The notes under the pieces were generated by a model, which was given only the letters and a program-made list of their open reading frames with translations, was not told the DNA's origin and did not search any database. Below are positions 20,842 through 31,663 of a stretch of 64,000 nt of DNA, in pieces. Position 1 is the first letter of the stretch. Every line of letters begins with the position of its first letter. The stretch is from Chamaelirium japonicum (Eukaryota > Streptophyta > Magnoliopsida > Liliales > Melanthiaceae): positions 15,464,251-15,528,250 of the forward strand of contig OX393555.1 in NCBI GenBank assembly GCA_947650365.1, in the 5' to 3' direction. A program made the position numbers and the translations under genes.

Positions 20842-21027
20842 GACCGATGAGGAGGAGCAACAGCATCAGGCGAGGGAGTACCAGTGTGAACCGACTCTGG
20901 AGGAGGAGCTGCAGACCGACGAACATAGACACGAGTAATAGGTGGTGGTGGTGGAGGTGACGGGGGAGAGGGAGGTGGCGGGGGAGGTGGTGGAGACGAG
21001 GAAGGTGAAGGTGGAGGTGGTGGAGGC

Positions 21028-21937
21028 TCAACCGGGAAAGGCGTAGGAGCAGGATACGGAGGTAGGAAGGGGATGTTGAGAGGGGGGTGACGACGTAAAA
21101 GATGACGTAAGTGGTGAGGGAAGATCCCGGGACTCAGTGAAAAAGTACGGGACATCCTCTACAAAGGAGACGTGGTGAGAGACACGGATCTGGCGAGCCA
21201 AGGGATCGTAGCACCGATAGCCCTTGTGCTCCCGACTGAGTCCTAAGTGAACACACCTAACAGATCTAGCAGAGAGTTTGGTGCGCTCATGGGGAAGGAG
21301 AAGGACGAAACACGTGTACCCAAAGGTACGAAGAAGAGAGTAGTCAGGAGATGTGGAGTAAAGTCGCTCGTACGGGGAAACACCAGAGAGGGATGAGGAT
21401 GGAGTGATGTTGATGAGGTGAACAGCGGTCAGGACAGCTTCAGCCCAGTAGGAATGTGGAACAGAAGCAGACAGAAGTAGAGCTCGTGCTGTCTCGAGGA
21501 CATGGCGATGTTTGCGCTCGGCGACTCCGTTTTGTTCATGGGTGTGGGGACACGATTGTTGGTGAAGAGTGCCGTGAGTCTGAAGGATCTCGCGCATCTC
21601 AGAGGAGAGATACTCCTGGGCACAATCAGACCGAAAAGTCTTAATGCGCCGACCAAACTGGGTGAAGCATAGTAGTGAAGGTCCTGTAAATATGAGGAAT
21701 CTCCGAGCGGCGACGCATGAGATAGACCCAGGTGCAGGGGGAGTAATCATCTATGAAGCTCACATAATACAAAAAACCAGTAAAAGAGGCAACTGGAGCA
21801 GGACCCCACACGTCAGAGTGCACGAGATCAAAAGGGGCGCTAGAATGGGAAACACTAGTAGAAAAAGGAAGAGCAAGGTGCTTTGCTAATCGACACCCAG
21901 TGCAGACAGAGAGAGGGGAAAAGGACACCCGACCCAA
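21028..21937 (-). pseudogene. Copia copy 2 integrase fragments
   Basis: Two overlapping frames (21937-21641 and 21750-21028) carry CTGCRLAKHLALPFS, LVHSDVWGPAPVAS, FIDDYSPCTWVYLMRR, then KTFRSDCAQEYLSSEM and HEQNGVAERKHRHVLETA. There is one frame break near 21,660-21,740 inside the integrase core. The part upstream of 21937 is displaced by the solo LTR and resumes at 24063. Confidence 0.9.
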
Positions 21938-22039
21938 AGCGCCAGAGCGAAAAACGCTTTGGAGTCGATCACTGGATATGTGACTGTAGACATTGAAATA
22001 TTGCCTAAAGCTAGAGAATCAGAAATTTGGCTAAGTCTG

Positions 22040-23085
22040 GAAGACTTTATTTCCCTGATGATCAGGGAAATTTTGCTTCCTTACATTCTGAAATTTGGCT
22101 AAGTCTGGAAGACTTTATTTCCCTGATGACCAGGGAAATTTTGCTTTCTTATACTTCATTTCCCTGATGACCAGGGAAATTTTTCTCTGCACTCAGAAAT
22201 TTGGCTAAGTCTGGAAGACTTTATTTCCCTGATGACCAGGGAAATTTTGCTTTACACTCAAAAATTTGGCTAAGTCTGGAAGACTTTATTTCCCTGATGA
22301 CCAGGGAAATTTTTACTTCCTTACACTTTATTTCCCTGATGACCAGGGAAATTTTTCTCTATACTCAGAAATTTGGCTAAGTCTGGAAGACTTTATTTCC
22401 CTGATGACCAGGGAAATTTTGCTTCCTTATACTTTATTTCCCTGATGACCAGGGAAATTTTTCTCTACACTCAGAAATTTGACTAAGTCTGGAAGACTTT
22501 ATTTCCCTGATGACCAAGGAAATTTTGTTTTACACTCAAAAATTTGGCTAAGTCTGGAAGACTTTATTTCCCTGATGACCAGGGAAATTTTTGTTTCCTT
22601 ACACTTTATTTCCCTGATGACTAGGGAAATTTTTGTCTACACTCAGAAATTTGGCTAAGTCTGGAAGACTTTATTTCCCTGATGACCAGGGAAATTTTGC
22701 TTTACACTCAAAATTTGGCTAAGTCTGGAAGACTTTATTTCCCTGATGACCAGGGAAATTTTTGTTTCCTTACACTTTATTTCCCTGATAACCAGGGAAA
22801 TTTTTGCCTACACTCAGAAACTTGGCTAAGTCTGGAAGACTTTATTTCCCTGATGACCAGGGAAATTTTGCTTTACACTAAAAATTTGGCTAAGTCTGGA
22901 AGACTTTATTTCCCTGATGACCAGGGAAATTTTTGTTTCCTTACACTTTATTTCCCTGATGACCAGGGAAATTTTTGCCTACACTCAGAAATTTGGCTAA
23001 GTCTGGAAGACTTTATTTCCCTGATGACCAGGGAAATTTTGCTTCCTTATACTTTATTTCCTTGATGACCAAGGAAATTTTTCTT
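22040..23085 (+). repeat. U3 array of about 19 palindromic repeats (TTTCCCTG-N5-CAGGGAAA)
   Basis: Nineteen copies of an 8+5+8 inverted repeat sit in alternating contexts: after GGCTAAGTCTGGAAGACTTTA or after CCTTACACTTTA. Together they make a higher-order unit of about 105-170 bp. The spacer is almost always ATGAC. The last copy (about 23049) reads TTTCCTTG...CAAGGAAA, changed on both arms so that pairing is kept. Confidence 0.92.
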
Positions 23086-23587
23086 GCTTCCTTACGCTCT
23101 GAAATTTGACCAAGTCTGAGAGTAAGGAAAGTACTATATCCCTATCGTCCAAAGGCTATATCTAAGTCAATAGAATGATACTTAGAGATGAGCATCCTTC
23201 GACAAGCCGATATACAAGGCCGAAGAATAATCAAGCTTAAGCTCCTACAAGTAAGCTTACGCTAGATTTCGACAAACTCATTGAACCTACCAAGTCAGAA
23301 AGGACCGGATCAAGAGTTAACTTGGTTAAAATCTAAGTCGCAGTAAGTCGATTCGGATTTAAGACCCGAACCACAAGTCGTTTTAATCAGACCGGTTCAC
23401 TCAAGCTCAAAAGGATTAAGCTACCAGTGGAAGTTACAAAACCACTCGAATATGATCCTAACCATCAAGGAAGTTATGTAAACCACCTGGAAGTTTCTCT
23501 AACCATCCAAGGAAAGTTATAGAAACCACCAAGGAGGTTGCTTCAACCACCCGAAGTAGTTATTCTCTACAATAACTACTTCGACCC

Positions 23588-23597
23588 TTATAAAAGG
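23588..23597 (+). promoter_or_regulatory. TATA box of the nested LTR
   Basis: TTATAAAAGG downstream of the repeat array and about 470 bp from the LTR end, the expected place for the U3/R promoter. Confidence 0.65.
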
Positions 23598-24067
23598 AGG
23601 GACAAGAAGAGAAGAAAGGATCTTTTGGCCATAGCAACAAGATCCTACAAAGCTCCCGACTGAAGATACTTCAAAGCTCCAAGAAATCCCGGAGAAGAAG
23701 AATCGAAGATCGAAGCAAACCAAAGAAAATCGAAGACCAAAGATCGAAGAAGAAGATGGAAAATTGAAGAATCAAGTCCAAGCAAGTCGAAGAACAAGCG
23801 AAGAACAAGTGAAGATTCTAAGAGAAGAAGAGTAAAGCAAAGCCCCTAGCCGATCACGCGCAAAGCCCGGAAGGATCAAGCACCGCAACGCTCTTCTCTT
23901 TTCATTTTCTCACTTGTTGTAATCTTTGTACTTCGAAATCGAGTATCAAAGGATCTTAGACGGATTTCCCCGCAATCTCCTGATATACATTTTGTACTCC
24001 GCTCCCTCGAAGCGAGTCTTTGAAATTTGTACTTGAGTAAAAATCAAATATTTGCTCATACAGTGAC

Positions 24068-24965
24068 CTAATCTTCTGTGCCACAAATCGGCATCAGAGG
24101 TAACAGACAGAGCCGACGGAGTGGAAGTGGGAACCTGAAGGTGATCCAACTGATATAGTCCCTCTGCTCAACGACTCAGCCCAACTCTCTGACCTGTCCG
24201 CGGATCCTGCACATAACAAGAAGAAGTAATATTAACGATCAGGCTCGAGTCACAAAGAGAACTAACAGATATTAAGTTAATGTTTAAGCGGGGAGCAAGG
24301 TAAACACGAGGTAAGGTTAGGCGACCAGTGGGATCGGAGGCAGGGGTGATGGATCCACACTGCGAAATGGGTAGACGAGTTCCGTCAGCAGTGTGGATCC
24401 CCATGTGGGTAGGAGCAGGGCTACAGTCCGTGAGGACAGAAGGATCGGAGGTAAGGTGGCATGAGGCACCCGAGTCGAAGATCCATGGAGCAGTAGTACC
24501 CGGAGTGGCAGAAAGACTGTGAGCTGTCGAAGAGCTGGTGAAGGCGAGGTATCGAAACAGTAACTCCTTAAAGCGCTGGAGGCGGTCGGAGTAAGACCGA
24601 GACTGAGCAAAAGTACCCGGAGTGGCAGAGAGACTGTGATCTGTCGAAGAGCTGTGGAGCGAGGTATCGCAACAGTAACTCTTCAAAGCGCTGGAGGCGG
24701 TCGGAGTAAGACCGAGACGAAGCAGGAGTGGTGGCAGGCGGTGTTGGAGTAGGGAGATCAGCAGCAGCGACAGTCTCGCCATCATGGCGGAGGGGATCCT
24801 GACGACGTCCACAGTCGACTGACGTGGTGGAGGGACGTGGCCCGAGAATACCATCAAAACGAGGAGACAGAGGGACTCGACGAGCAGCGACTGTGCAGGC
24901 AGTATGGGAGCCGAGAGATGCTGTAGGAAGCCATACCCCTGAAGTACGGGGGCGAGCCGACACAA
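24068..24965 (-). pseudogene. Copia copy 2 protease and pre-integrase region with duplicated segment
   Basis: Minus frames 24149-24068 (DADLWHRRLGH) and 24965-24168 carry WIFDSGASCHLTSDPSVLTD, the aspartic protease motif. Upstream of it, SYSDRLQRFKELLFRYLA and its neighbours occur twice in tandem (about 24540-24620 and 24640-24725), as in copy 3. The CCHC knuckle and gag body of copy 1 are not found; instead the sequence runs into a region shared only with copy 3. Confidence 0.85.
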
Positions 24966-25711
24966 GGGAGGTCTAAGGCAGTCCGTACAGAGGAGACGGG
25001 CAGTTCGGTACAGAGGAGAAGGGGGGGCGGTGGGGCTTCAGGGGGTGCAGGAGGAGGCGGGGTGCAGGGGAGGGTGGAGGAGGACCTGTGGGATGGAGGG
25101 AGGGGGCCTGGGGGGGCCTGTCGGGCGGAGGGAGGGGTCGGGAGGGTTGATTGGAGGGAGGAGAGGTGCCGGGGGGGGGGGGCTAGGGGAGCCTATTGGG
25201 TGGAGGGAGGGGTCGGGAGGGCTGGGGGGGGGGGGGGGGGGGGGGCGGGCAAAGGCGAGGGGTCGGGGGGCTTGGCGGGCGGGGCGGGGATTGGTCGGGG
25301 AGGCCGGGCAGGTGGAAGGGGAGCGGTCGGGGAGGTGCGGGGGGGCCGGGCGAGGGGGGGGGGGGGGGGGGGGGGGGGGCGGACGGGCGGAGGGGAGAGG
25401 CGGGGAGGGGGCAGGGCGGACGGAGGGGAAATGCGAGGGGGCGGGGCGGGAGGAGGGGAGGTCGGGCAGGTGGAAGGGGAGGCCGGGCAGGTGGAAGGGG
25501 AGCGGTCGGGGAAGTGCGGGGGGGCTGGACGGGCGGAGGGGAGAGGCGGGGGGGGGGGGGGGGGGGGTCGGGTGGAGGGGGGTGCGGGGGGGGGGGGGAG
25601 GCGGGGAGGTCGGAGGGGAGCTGCCGGGTGAAAAGGGAAGACCGGAGGAGGGCTGCCGGGTGGAGGGGGAGACCGGAGGTGGCTGCCGTCGTCGCACGAG
25701 AAAACCCTAGA
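24966..25711 (-). other. G-rich (plus strand) leader of Copia copy 2
   Basis: About 700 bp of almost pure G/A on the plus strand with G runs up to about 20. It is the same kind of leader as in copies 1 and 3. Long frames here on both strands (Gly/Arg-rich or Pro-rich) are compositional and rejected. Confidence 0.8.
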
Positions 25712-25723
25712 GCTCTGATACCG
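25712..25723 (-). other. Primer-binding site, Copia copy 2 (first base altered)
   Basis: CGGTATCAGAGC on the minus strand. It matches TGGTATCAGAGC except at the base next to the LTR. Confidence 0.85.
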
Positions 25724-25860
25724 TGTTAGGAGATGACGGCTAGGGTTTGGAGAGAATGGAATGGTTCTCATTGAGGGACTAAAGCCCAATATATAAGTAC
25801 ATGTATACACATAATCCGACCCGACTGTACATAGAGCCCGACCCGGTATATACATTAACA
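25724..25860 (-). repeat. 5' LTR of Copia copy 2
   Basis: 137 bp, ending ACATTAACA next to the target duplication AATAT. Confidence 0.93.
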
Positions 25861-25865
25861 AATAT

Positions 25866-26510
25866 AAATGTAGTTTGCTCACATAAATGTGAAATTGTTG
25901 CAAAAGACAATGGTTGCTGACTTGTTGCAAAAGATTAAATGCCCTACTTTTTTCTGACTCTTTTTCTTGTTCTTTTTTTTATCTTAATTTCCTTTAAACT
26001 CTATGATTGCTAAAATAAACATACTTTATGATCTTAATTTGTACTCTCTGAATTACCTGTATTTCATTATGATCAGTCGTGTCATGACGAACATGGTGAA
26101 AGCAACTTAGTAGGGTTGATTTAGACATCTCTTGCTATATGATAATTGATGCTTCAACTTGGTAATTGTGAAAGATTAGTTTATTAAATTTGATATATAC
26201 ATAGGCAAATGATTTAGTTGGTCTTCAGGAGTATCAATCTGTCACGTCGATTGGAGTGTTAATCACGTGCTCAATTTATTTTTTGATTAAGATTAGTTGT
26301 AGATTGATAATCTACAAGGATGTAGGGGTTGTGATACAATGGGACACTACAATTGATGGCTGAGATAAGTTGATGAGGGGGAGAAAAAGATATTTGACCT
26401 GGGGTTTTTTTTGCAAAAAAAAGAAACTTTTAAGGGTTTTTTTATAAAATCAACCCCTAAAATGGAGGAGGATGCAAATGGGGTAGATGGCGCGGGTTCC
26501 AAAAGAGAAA
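25866..26510. other. Intron sequence, nothing recognised
   Basis: AT-rich intron DNA with no repeat ends or coding signal that I can support. Confidence 0.4.
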
Positions 26511-27145
26511 AAAGGAATCTTTCATACACACTGTCCCCCTCCCTCTCGTGGTCCTCCCTCTCTCTCTTCCACCTCACCCCCAACCTCTCCCTCTCTACCT
26601 CCTAGTATCTCTCTCTCTCTCTCTCTCTCCTATGGTCCCCCTCTCTCTCTTCCACCTCACCCCACCCCACCCCCTCCCCATCTCTCTTTTATTCCTCTCT
26701 CTCTCTTCCACATCACCCCCACCCCTCCCCACCTCTCTTTCTCTCTCTCTCTCTCTCTCGGTATTTCTTCCTATCTTCTGATCTCCATCTCTCTCTCTCT
26801 CCCCAATGGTCCCCCCCCCCCTTCTTTGAGTATTTTTGCTACCCGATTGATTTGCTATACATGCTTATAGCCTAATCATGTTGTGCCACGTCGTCCATTA
26901 AAAAAGCATATGAGGCTATGCTCTTTTTAATGGACGACGTGCCATACTGTAATTGGGCCATAAGAAAGTGCAACAAATCAATCTGGTAGCAAAAAATGCT
27001 CTGGTCTCTCTCTCCCTCTTAGTATATTTCTCTCTTTCCCTCTCTCTCTCTCTCCTCTCTCTTCCACCTCACCCCCACCCCCACCCTCTCCCCACCTCTT
27101 TCTCTCTCTTCCACCTCACCCGTGACCCCTCCCCACGTAGCTCCT
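26511..27145 (+). repeat. Pyrimidine-rich tandem block (CTCTCTTCCACCTCACCCC units)
   Basis: At least six imperfect copies of a 60-90 bp unit combining (CT)n, CTTCCACCTCACCCC(A)CCC and CTCCCCACCTCT. The block is interrupted at 26828-27001 by a small MITE. Proline/serine-rich frames through it are artefacts. Confidence 0.85.
26828..27001. mobile_element. MITE family X, copy A
   Basis: 174 bp with inverted ends: TTTTTGCTACCCGATTGATT against TTTTTTGCTACCAGATTGATT. Internally, GCCACGTCGTCCATTAAAAA pairs with its complement around CATATGAGGCTATG, giving a hairpin over nearly the whole element. Related copies lie at about 42778 and 43223. Confidence 0.82.
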
Positions 27146-27717
27146 CACCCAATAGGCCACCGGACCGCTAGAGGTGGGACACTGCCGACGGGCATGGGTT
27201 TATAGGGGGGAATAAAGAATGGTTCGGATTTAAAGGATGCATAAAGAGGGGTCCGTATTTAAATAACAGTCCCTATTAAATGGGAGGGGATGGCCGCCAT
27301 ATGTGGTTGCTGTGGGGGGTCACCTGAAAAGGGGGGGGGGTGTTGTGGGTGTCAATGTCGAGGGTGGTTGTGGCCGCCAAAGGCGGCAAAAGAGTGGCGA
27401 CAGACATGGGCTGTCGACAAAAAAAATGTCGTTGCAGTGTCGATGTCACTGAAGACGGTCGTCCGAGTGCCGACAAGCACGAGCATTACTAGCATTATTC
27501 ATGATATATAAACATTAGTTGTGCATGGCATTATACAAGCACTTCTTTTGTTATCAATTTTATTATCCTTTAACAAGAAAAAATTGTGACTGATTTTTCT
27601 GAACACAATGTATAGAAATTGGTAGTCTTATCCAAAATGAAAAAATATGAAGTATTATCTATCTGAAAATGGTAACTGTATACCAGTATTGTTTGAAGTT
27701 CTTCTAGTTTTAGCAGG
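27146..27717. other. Intron sequence, nothing recognised
   Basis: 27285-27480 is locally rich in GTCGTTG/CGACAAC-like motifs and G runs but shows no defined element. The rest is AT-rich. Confidence 0.35.
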
Positions 27718-29238
27718 CAAGGTTCGAAATATCCATTTCGGTGGAAATTTCGACCTTTTGGATATGGAAATATTTCGTGGAAATATTTTGACAGTATGGA
27801 AATATTGCAATTTTGTAGAAATGGTGAAAATATTGATTTTTAGTGGAATTTTTAGTGAAACTCTGGATAGTCATAAACCAAGTATAGATACACACTTTGG
27901 AACACTCAAATAATATTTGTACCCTAGGGGTGTAGAGCTTCACATAACATGTATTCAATGTATTGAGTCTATGAGTCTTGTGTAATCTTATTTGGTTCGG
28001 TTTTGATATATATTTTTCAAATGTTTTTTAATCTTTTTTTTGGATAAAAATATTTTCGAAATAAAGATTAGTTGATTGTTAAAATAATATTTCAAACGAT
28101 TTTGAAAGCGGATTTAAAACAAGAAAGTTATGCAAGTTTGAAATTGTGCAAAAATTATGCTGAAATGTGAAACGTTTTTTTACTAAGTTTGGAAAAAAGA
28201 GTTTTTATATAGAAAAGTTTTTATACATTCAAAATTTCCTAAGACGGACCATGGTTTTCTAGATACACTCGTACTTCTACATCTTGTTGAATTTTTTGAG
28301 CTAAAAAGGAGTTGATTTAATCACTTTTCTCACCATGTAGATTTTATAAAAAACCATAAAAACTGTTCTCCTACTAAAATTGAAAGTTTACTTTTTGATT
28401 CCTTTGGTTTTTGACTTTTTTGATATTTTTATTGAAATCAAATGGGGGGGTATTTGCTTATTTACATATAATAATTTAAAGTAAATGGAGAAAATAAAAA
28501 TTAAGTAAAACGACATTTACTTAAGCTGCTGAGAACTAGGCCCCCTAGTCCCCTTTTATAACCAGTTAGTCACAGAATTTCGGATATATTTCGCAAAAAT
28601 TTCCAAAAATTTCGCGAAATTTCGACCAAATCTTGTGATATTTCTTGGAGATAGAAATATTTCGTGGAAATATCGCGATATTTCGCGAAACCGCTCGATA
28701 TTTTGACATTTCCAGTTCTGCTCGAGATTGCAGGTGGTATTTCGTATCGGGTTTCCATTTTTCTGATATATTTCGCGATATTTCGCGAAATATATCGATT
28801 TTTTGTTCCTTGTTAGCAGGTAGTTTAGTCATGGAATCATACGTCGACAAATTCCAAATGAAATCACCAATATATTTTTTTTTCTTTTAGGATCCGACAT
28901 AGGAATTGTCTGAAATTTCGATTGTATCAAATTTCGGTATGACAAAATGAAATGTCAGCCGAAATGATCGACATTTGATCGAAATCTAGCATTCTGTCTT
29001 TTTTCGGACAATTTCATTGAAAATTTCATATTTTCAATGAAAATTCCTTCTTCCTCCATCCCGATTATTTTTCATAGTAGATAGACATTTGACTAAAATC
29101 GATCAAAATTTGACCAAAATCTGATAAATTTTGACCGAAATATTTCCTTAAGTATAAAATTTCCACCAGCATTTGACCAAAATCGAACAAATTTCCTTTT
29201 TTTTTTTACACCGACCGAAATCGACATTTAAGACCTTG
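27718..29238. mobile_element. Non-autonomous hAT-like element with GAAATTTCG repeats
   Basis: Inverted ends: CAAGGTTCGAAATATCCATT against CAAGGTCTTAAATGTCGATT. The flanks GTTTTAGC and GTTATAGT may be an eroded 8-bp duplication. The subterminal regions are packed with GAAATTTCG, TTTCGCGAAATTTCG and GATATTTCG in both orientations, as in the other hAT-like elements but with a different motif. It has no transposase frame. The right end is less certain than the left. Confidence 0.65.
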
Positions 29239-29506
29239 GTTATAGTTTAGTGCACTTGACAACTTGTACCATATTGATAATCTCTAATTTGGACGAGAAT
29301 AATCATCAAATAGTTTAATAATATTGGTATTTTTCTTGCTTTCCATTGTTGTACGTTTCTATGCTGATGGCAACCACCTTGAAGTCCAAACAAATTGTTC
29401 ATGTGCCCCTCATGGCCTTGTTGATCTTTTGGGTTAAATAGTTAGATAGTCCTCTTCTGATGTAATGAAGCCACATGAATCTCAAAGATGTCTTATTTTG
29501 TTTCAG

Positions 29507-29625
29507 GTATAGTATCAGCGATTGACATAAATAAAGGCCGCTTAAGAATTCTCAAGGAGGCGTCCAAGTTGCACAATGTTGACAATGTGATAACTGTCAT
29601 CCATGCTGATCTTCGATTATATGCT
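29507..29625 (+). CDS. Methyltransferase exon C (motif II)
   Basis: Acceptor TTTCAG, donor GTAAGT. It reads GIVSAIDINKGRLRILKEAS, KLHNVDNVITVIHADLRLYA. The Asp in SAIDINKGR contacts the AdoMet ribose in this fold. 119 nt. Confidence 0.95.
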
Positions 29626-29811
29626 GTAAGTAAATGGTCAAAAAAGGTTTGAAATTGAAAATTATAATGATCATTGCTGATGCTTTTGATTTTTTACTGA
29701 TGATTCTATCATATGATTATGTTGGTTGGAAGAACTTTTTTTATTTTGAATAGTAAAAAAAAAGATTACTAAGGTTGACAATCCTGGGCTTTATAATCCC
29801 TAACATTCTGC

Positions 29812-30061
29812 AACTGCGGTTGCTTGGTAGTGTGCCGCCGCCTCTCTGTTCAAGTGAAGATCGCAGGTACGACCTAAAGTGGTTTAGGGAGGTGGTTGTG
29901 GCCCTCTTGTGCCCTGGTAGCTGATGAAATGGAGCCCATGTGGCGGATGATGTGGCAGACTTTGTTGCACCTGGCCAGGTGTCTGGTACCCCTGCACTAG
30001 ATTGTAGTTATCTCCTAGCTGGGAGACTACCAGGCTGATTGTAGAATACCAAAAAAAAAAA
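29812..30061 (+). mobile_element. SINE with tRNA-like head and 17-bp target duplication
   Basis: Imperfect duplication AATCCCTAACATTCTGC (29795-29811) and AATCCCGAACGTTCTGC (30062-30078). The head TTGCTTGGTAGTGTGCC resembles a pol III A box, and GCAGGTACGACCT about 45 bp on resembles a B box. The body ends in GTAGAATACC followed by an A tract. About 240 bp, the size of plant SINEs. It lies 186 bp into a 722-bp intron, in sense orientation to the host gene. Confidence 0.8.
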
Positions 30062-30347
30062 AATCCCGAACGTTCTGCCATCTCTCTTTCTTCACCATAG
30101 TTTCAGACTTTCTGTACTATAAGATGTCTAAGTTTCAATGTTTTGTCAAAATTACTATTACAGGTGGGACAGAATATTATTGCTCATTTTCTGATTCTGA
30201 CAGCAAAAGGCTATTTTCTTTAAGATCTCATGTTCATCTAATATTCAGTTTGTTCTCTCAACCGTGTGCCACACTGTGCAACAAATAATGTAAGATATTA
30301 GCAATTTTCTTAGTTATTTTTTTTATGTAGAGAGTTTCTTTTATCAG

Positions 30348-30419
30348 GAAAAGAATACTGTGCAATCTGATAAAGTACTATTGGATGCTCCCTGTTCTGG
30401 GCTTGGTGTCCTTTCCAAG
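30348..30419 (+). CDS. Methyltransferase exon D (motif IV)
   Basis: Acceptor TATCAG, donor GTATTT. Reads EKNTVQSDKVLLDAPCSGLG then VLSK. The Cys of DAPCSG is the residue that helps release the methylated product in NOP2/Sun enzymes. 72 nt, phase 0 at both ends. Confidence 0.95.
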
Positions 30420-31660
30420 GTATTTCCTTAGCTGAAGGACTGTTGTTTTTTGAAAAGATAATTAGTGCATAATCCTTTTCACTTGTGTGAAGATAATATT
30501 TCCTGCATTACTGAAAATGTAAGATAAATATCTTAAAAATTAACTTTTATTATTAGCTATATAAGTAATTTGTATAACGAAATTTGCTGGCACCATGGTC
30601 TATGAAACGTAAGAATTTTACTTAACTGTGATTGTAATTTGTTGGAAGGGAAATGTATATTTATGAGTGATTTGTTATTACTCAACTCTTTCACTAATAT
30701 CCTTAGAGCTATGACTCCTTTTGATGTATCATGATAAAAAAATATTGAAGCATAATATGTAATGTTTTTTTATGCAGCAAGTTTGGTGTTTTGGAATAAG
30801 ACTGTTTGGTACTTTGGTTATACCAAGTGTGTCTAGATGTTGCGTATGGATAATACCCTTTCTTCCACTTATCGTTACTGTGTCAGTATGATTTGGACAT
30901 CTAATTATTACTACAGCAACAAAAAATATTCGTCGTATGTGAAATTTTTTTGGTGTTTTATTGCTATATATTGATGAAGATTTTTTACACGTTGGACCAT
31001 CAAAATTGAGAATCCGTGCCATTAATCATGACTTGTAACATATTTAAAATGCATAGAATATCAAATTTAAACTTAAGGAGTCTTCACTATGCATCTAGTG
31101 TTTGCGCCTATGATTTGTGGGACCTTCCCTCTTAGCCCTGGTGTCGTGCCCACACGTGTGGACACCAACACCTGTGTCCACATGTGTGGACTCATGAAAT
31201 TAGGATTTCAGTGCATTGTTGTACGGTGCGGTCGTATAAAAGCATTAAATGCATCGTGTTAATGATATCCATCGTCCCAGTGTACCCTGTATTTGTGGCC
31301 CCGTCACATGTGGGCCATGTGGCTTCGTAGTAAATGCATTATCTGTACTACATTATTAAGTATAATTTATTTTTTTCTCTATATTGGTCCATAAGTAACA
31401 TTAATATGCTGTGTTATTAGTGAAAAAATTGTTTCTTTCTCTATAAAAATCAGTAACGTTACATGCACCGTGTGATTGACATATTATTTTCATCATATCC
31501 ATCGTTAAGCAAAGAGAAAGGCTCGTATCAGAGTTGAGATTTTTTCTTTTAGTGTTTATTCTGATTGCATTAAATACTCCCTTCAATTGGCAAACACGAG
31601 ATCTCTTCCTTCCTCTTATCACATGCATGGTTGATCATACTTATGTTTGGTATTATTCAG
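30420..31660. other. Intron sequence, nothing recognised
   Basis: AT-rich intron. The region 31135-31345 has imperfect CACATGTGTGGAC and CCACACGTGTGG direct/inverted motifs but no defined element ends. Confidence 0.4.
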
Positions 31661-31663
31661 TGT

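Larger units (their letters stand above)
21985..24062 (+). mobile_element. Solo LTR (2.08 kb) nested in Copia copy 2
   Basis: Starts TGTAGACATTG and ends TTGCTCATACA, obeying TG...CA, with the 5-bp duplication GTGAC at 21980-21984 and 24063-24067, inside the integrase region of copy 2. It has no internal domain and no second LTR, so it is the product of LTR-LTR recombination. On the plus strand it shows a TATA box (TTATAAAAGG at 23588-23597) about 470 bp before the 3' end. U3 holds the repeat array at 22,040-23,080. LTR length suggests Gypsy, but this is not provable without an internal region. Orientation rests on the TATA box. Confidence 0.9.
18979..25860 (-). mobile_element. Copia retrotransposon, copy 2, gag-less variant with nested solo LTR (6.88 kb)
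   Basis: Target duplication AATAT at 18974-18978 and 25861-25865. LTRs are 18979-19118 and 25724-25860 (140 and 137 bp); they differ by several substitutions and small indels, so this is the oldest copy. The primer site is 25712-25723, with its first base changed. RT-RNase H is open, but integrase and protease are broken by frameshifts and by the solo LTR at 21985-24062. The region that should encode gag instead has sequence shared with copy 3, including a tandem duplication. It is antisense to the host gene. Confidence 0.95.

Noticed and set aside
22040-23085. CRISPR-like array of regularly spaced palindromic repeats
   Set aside because: The spacers are themselves repeated, the host is a plant and the array lies in the U3 of a solo LTR with its own target duplication.
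25030-25930. Long Gly/Arg-rich (plus) and Pro-rich (minus) frames
   Set aside because: They are products of the G-rich Copia leader, open in several frames at once and without domains.
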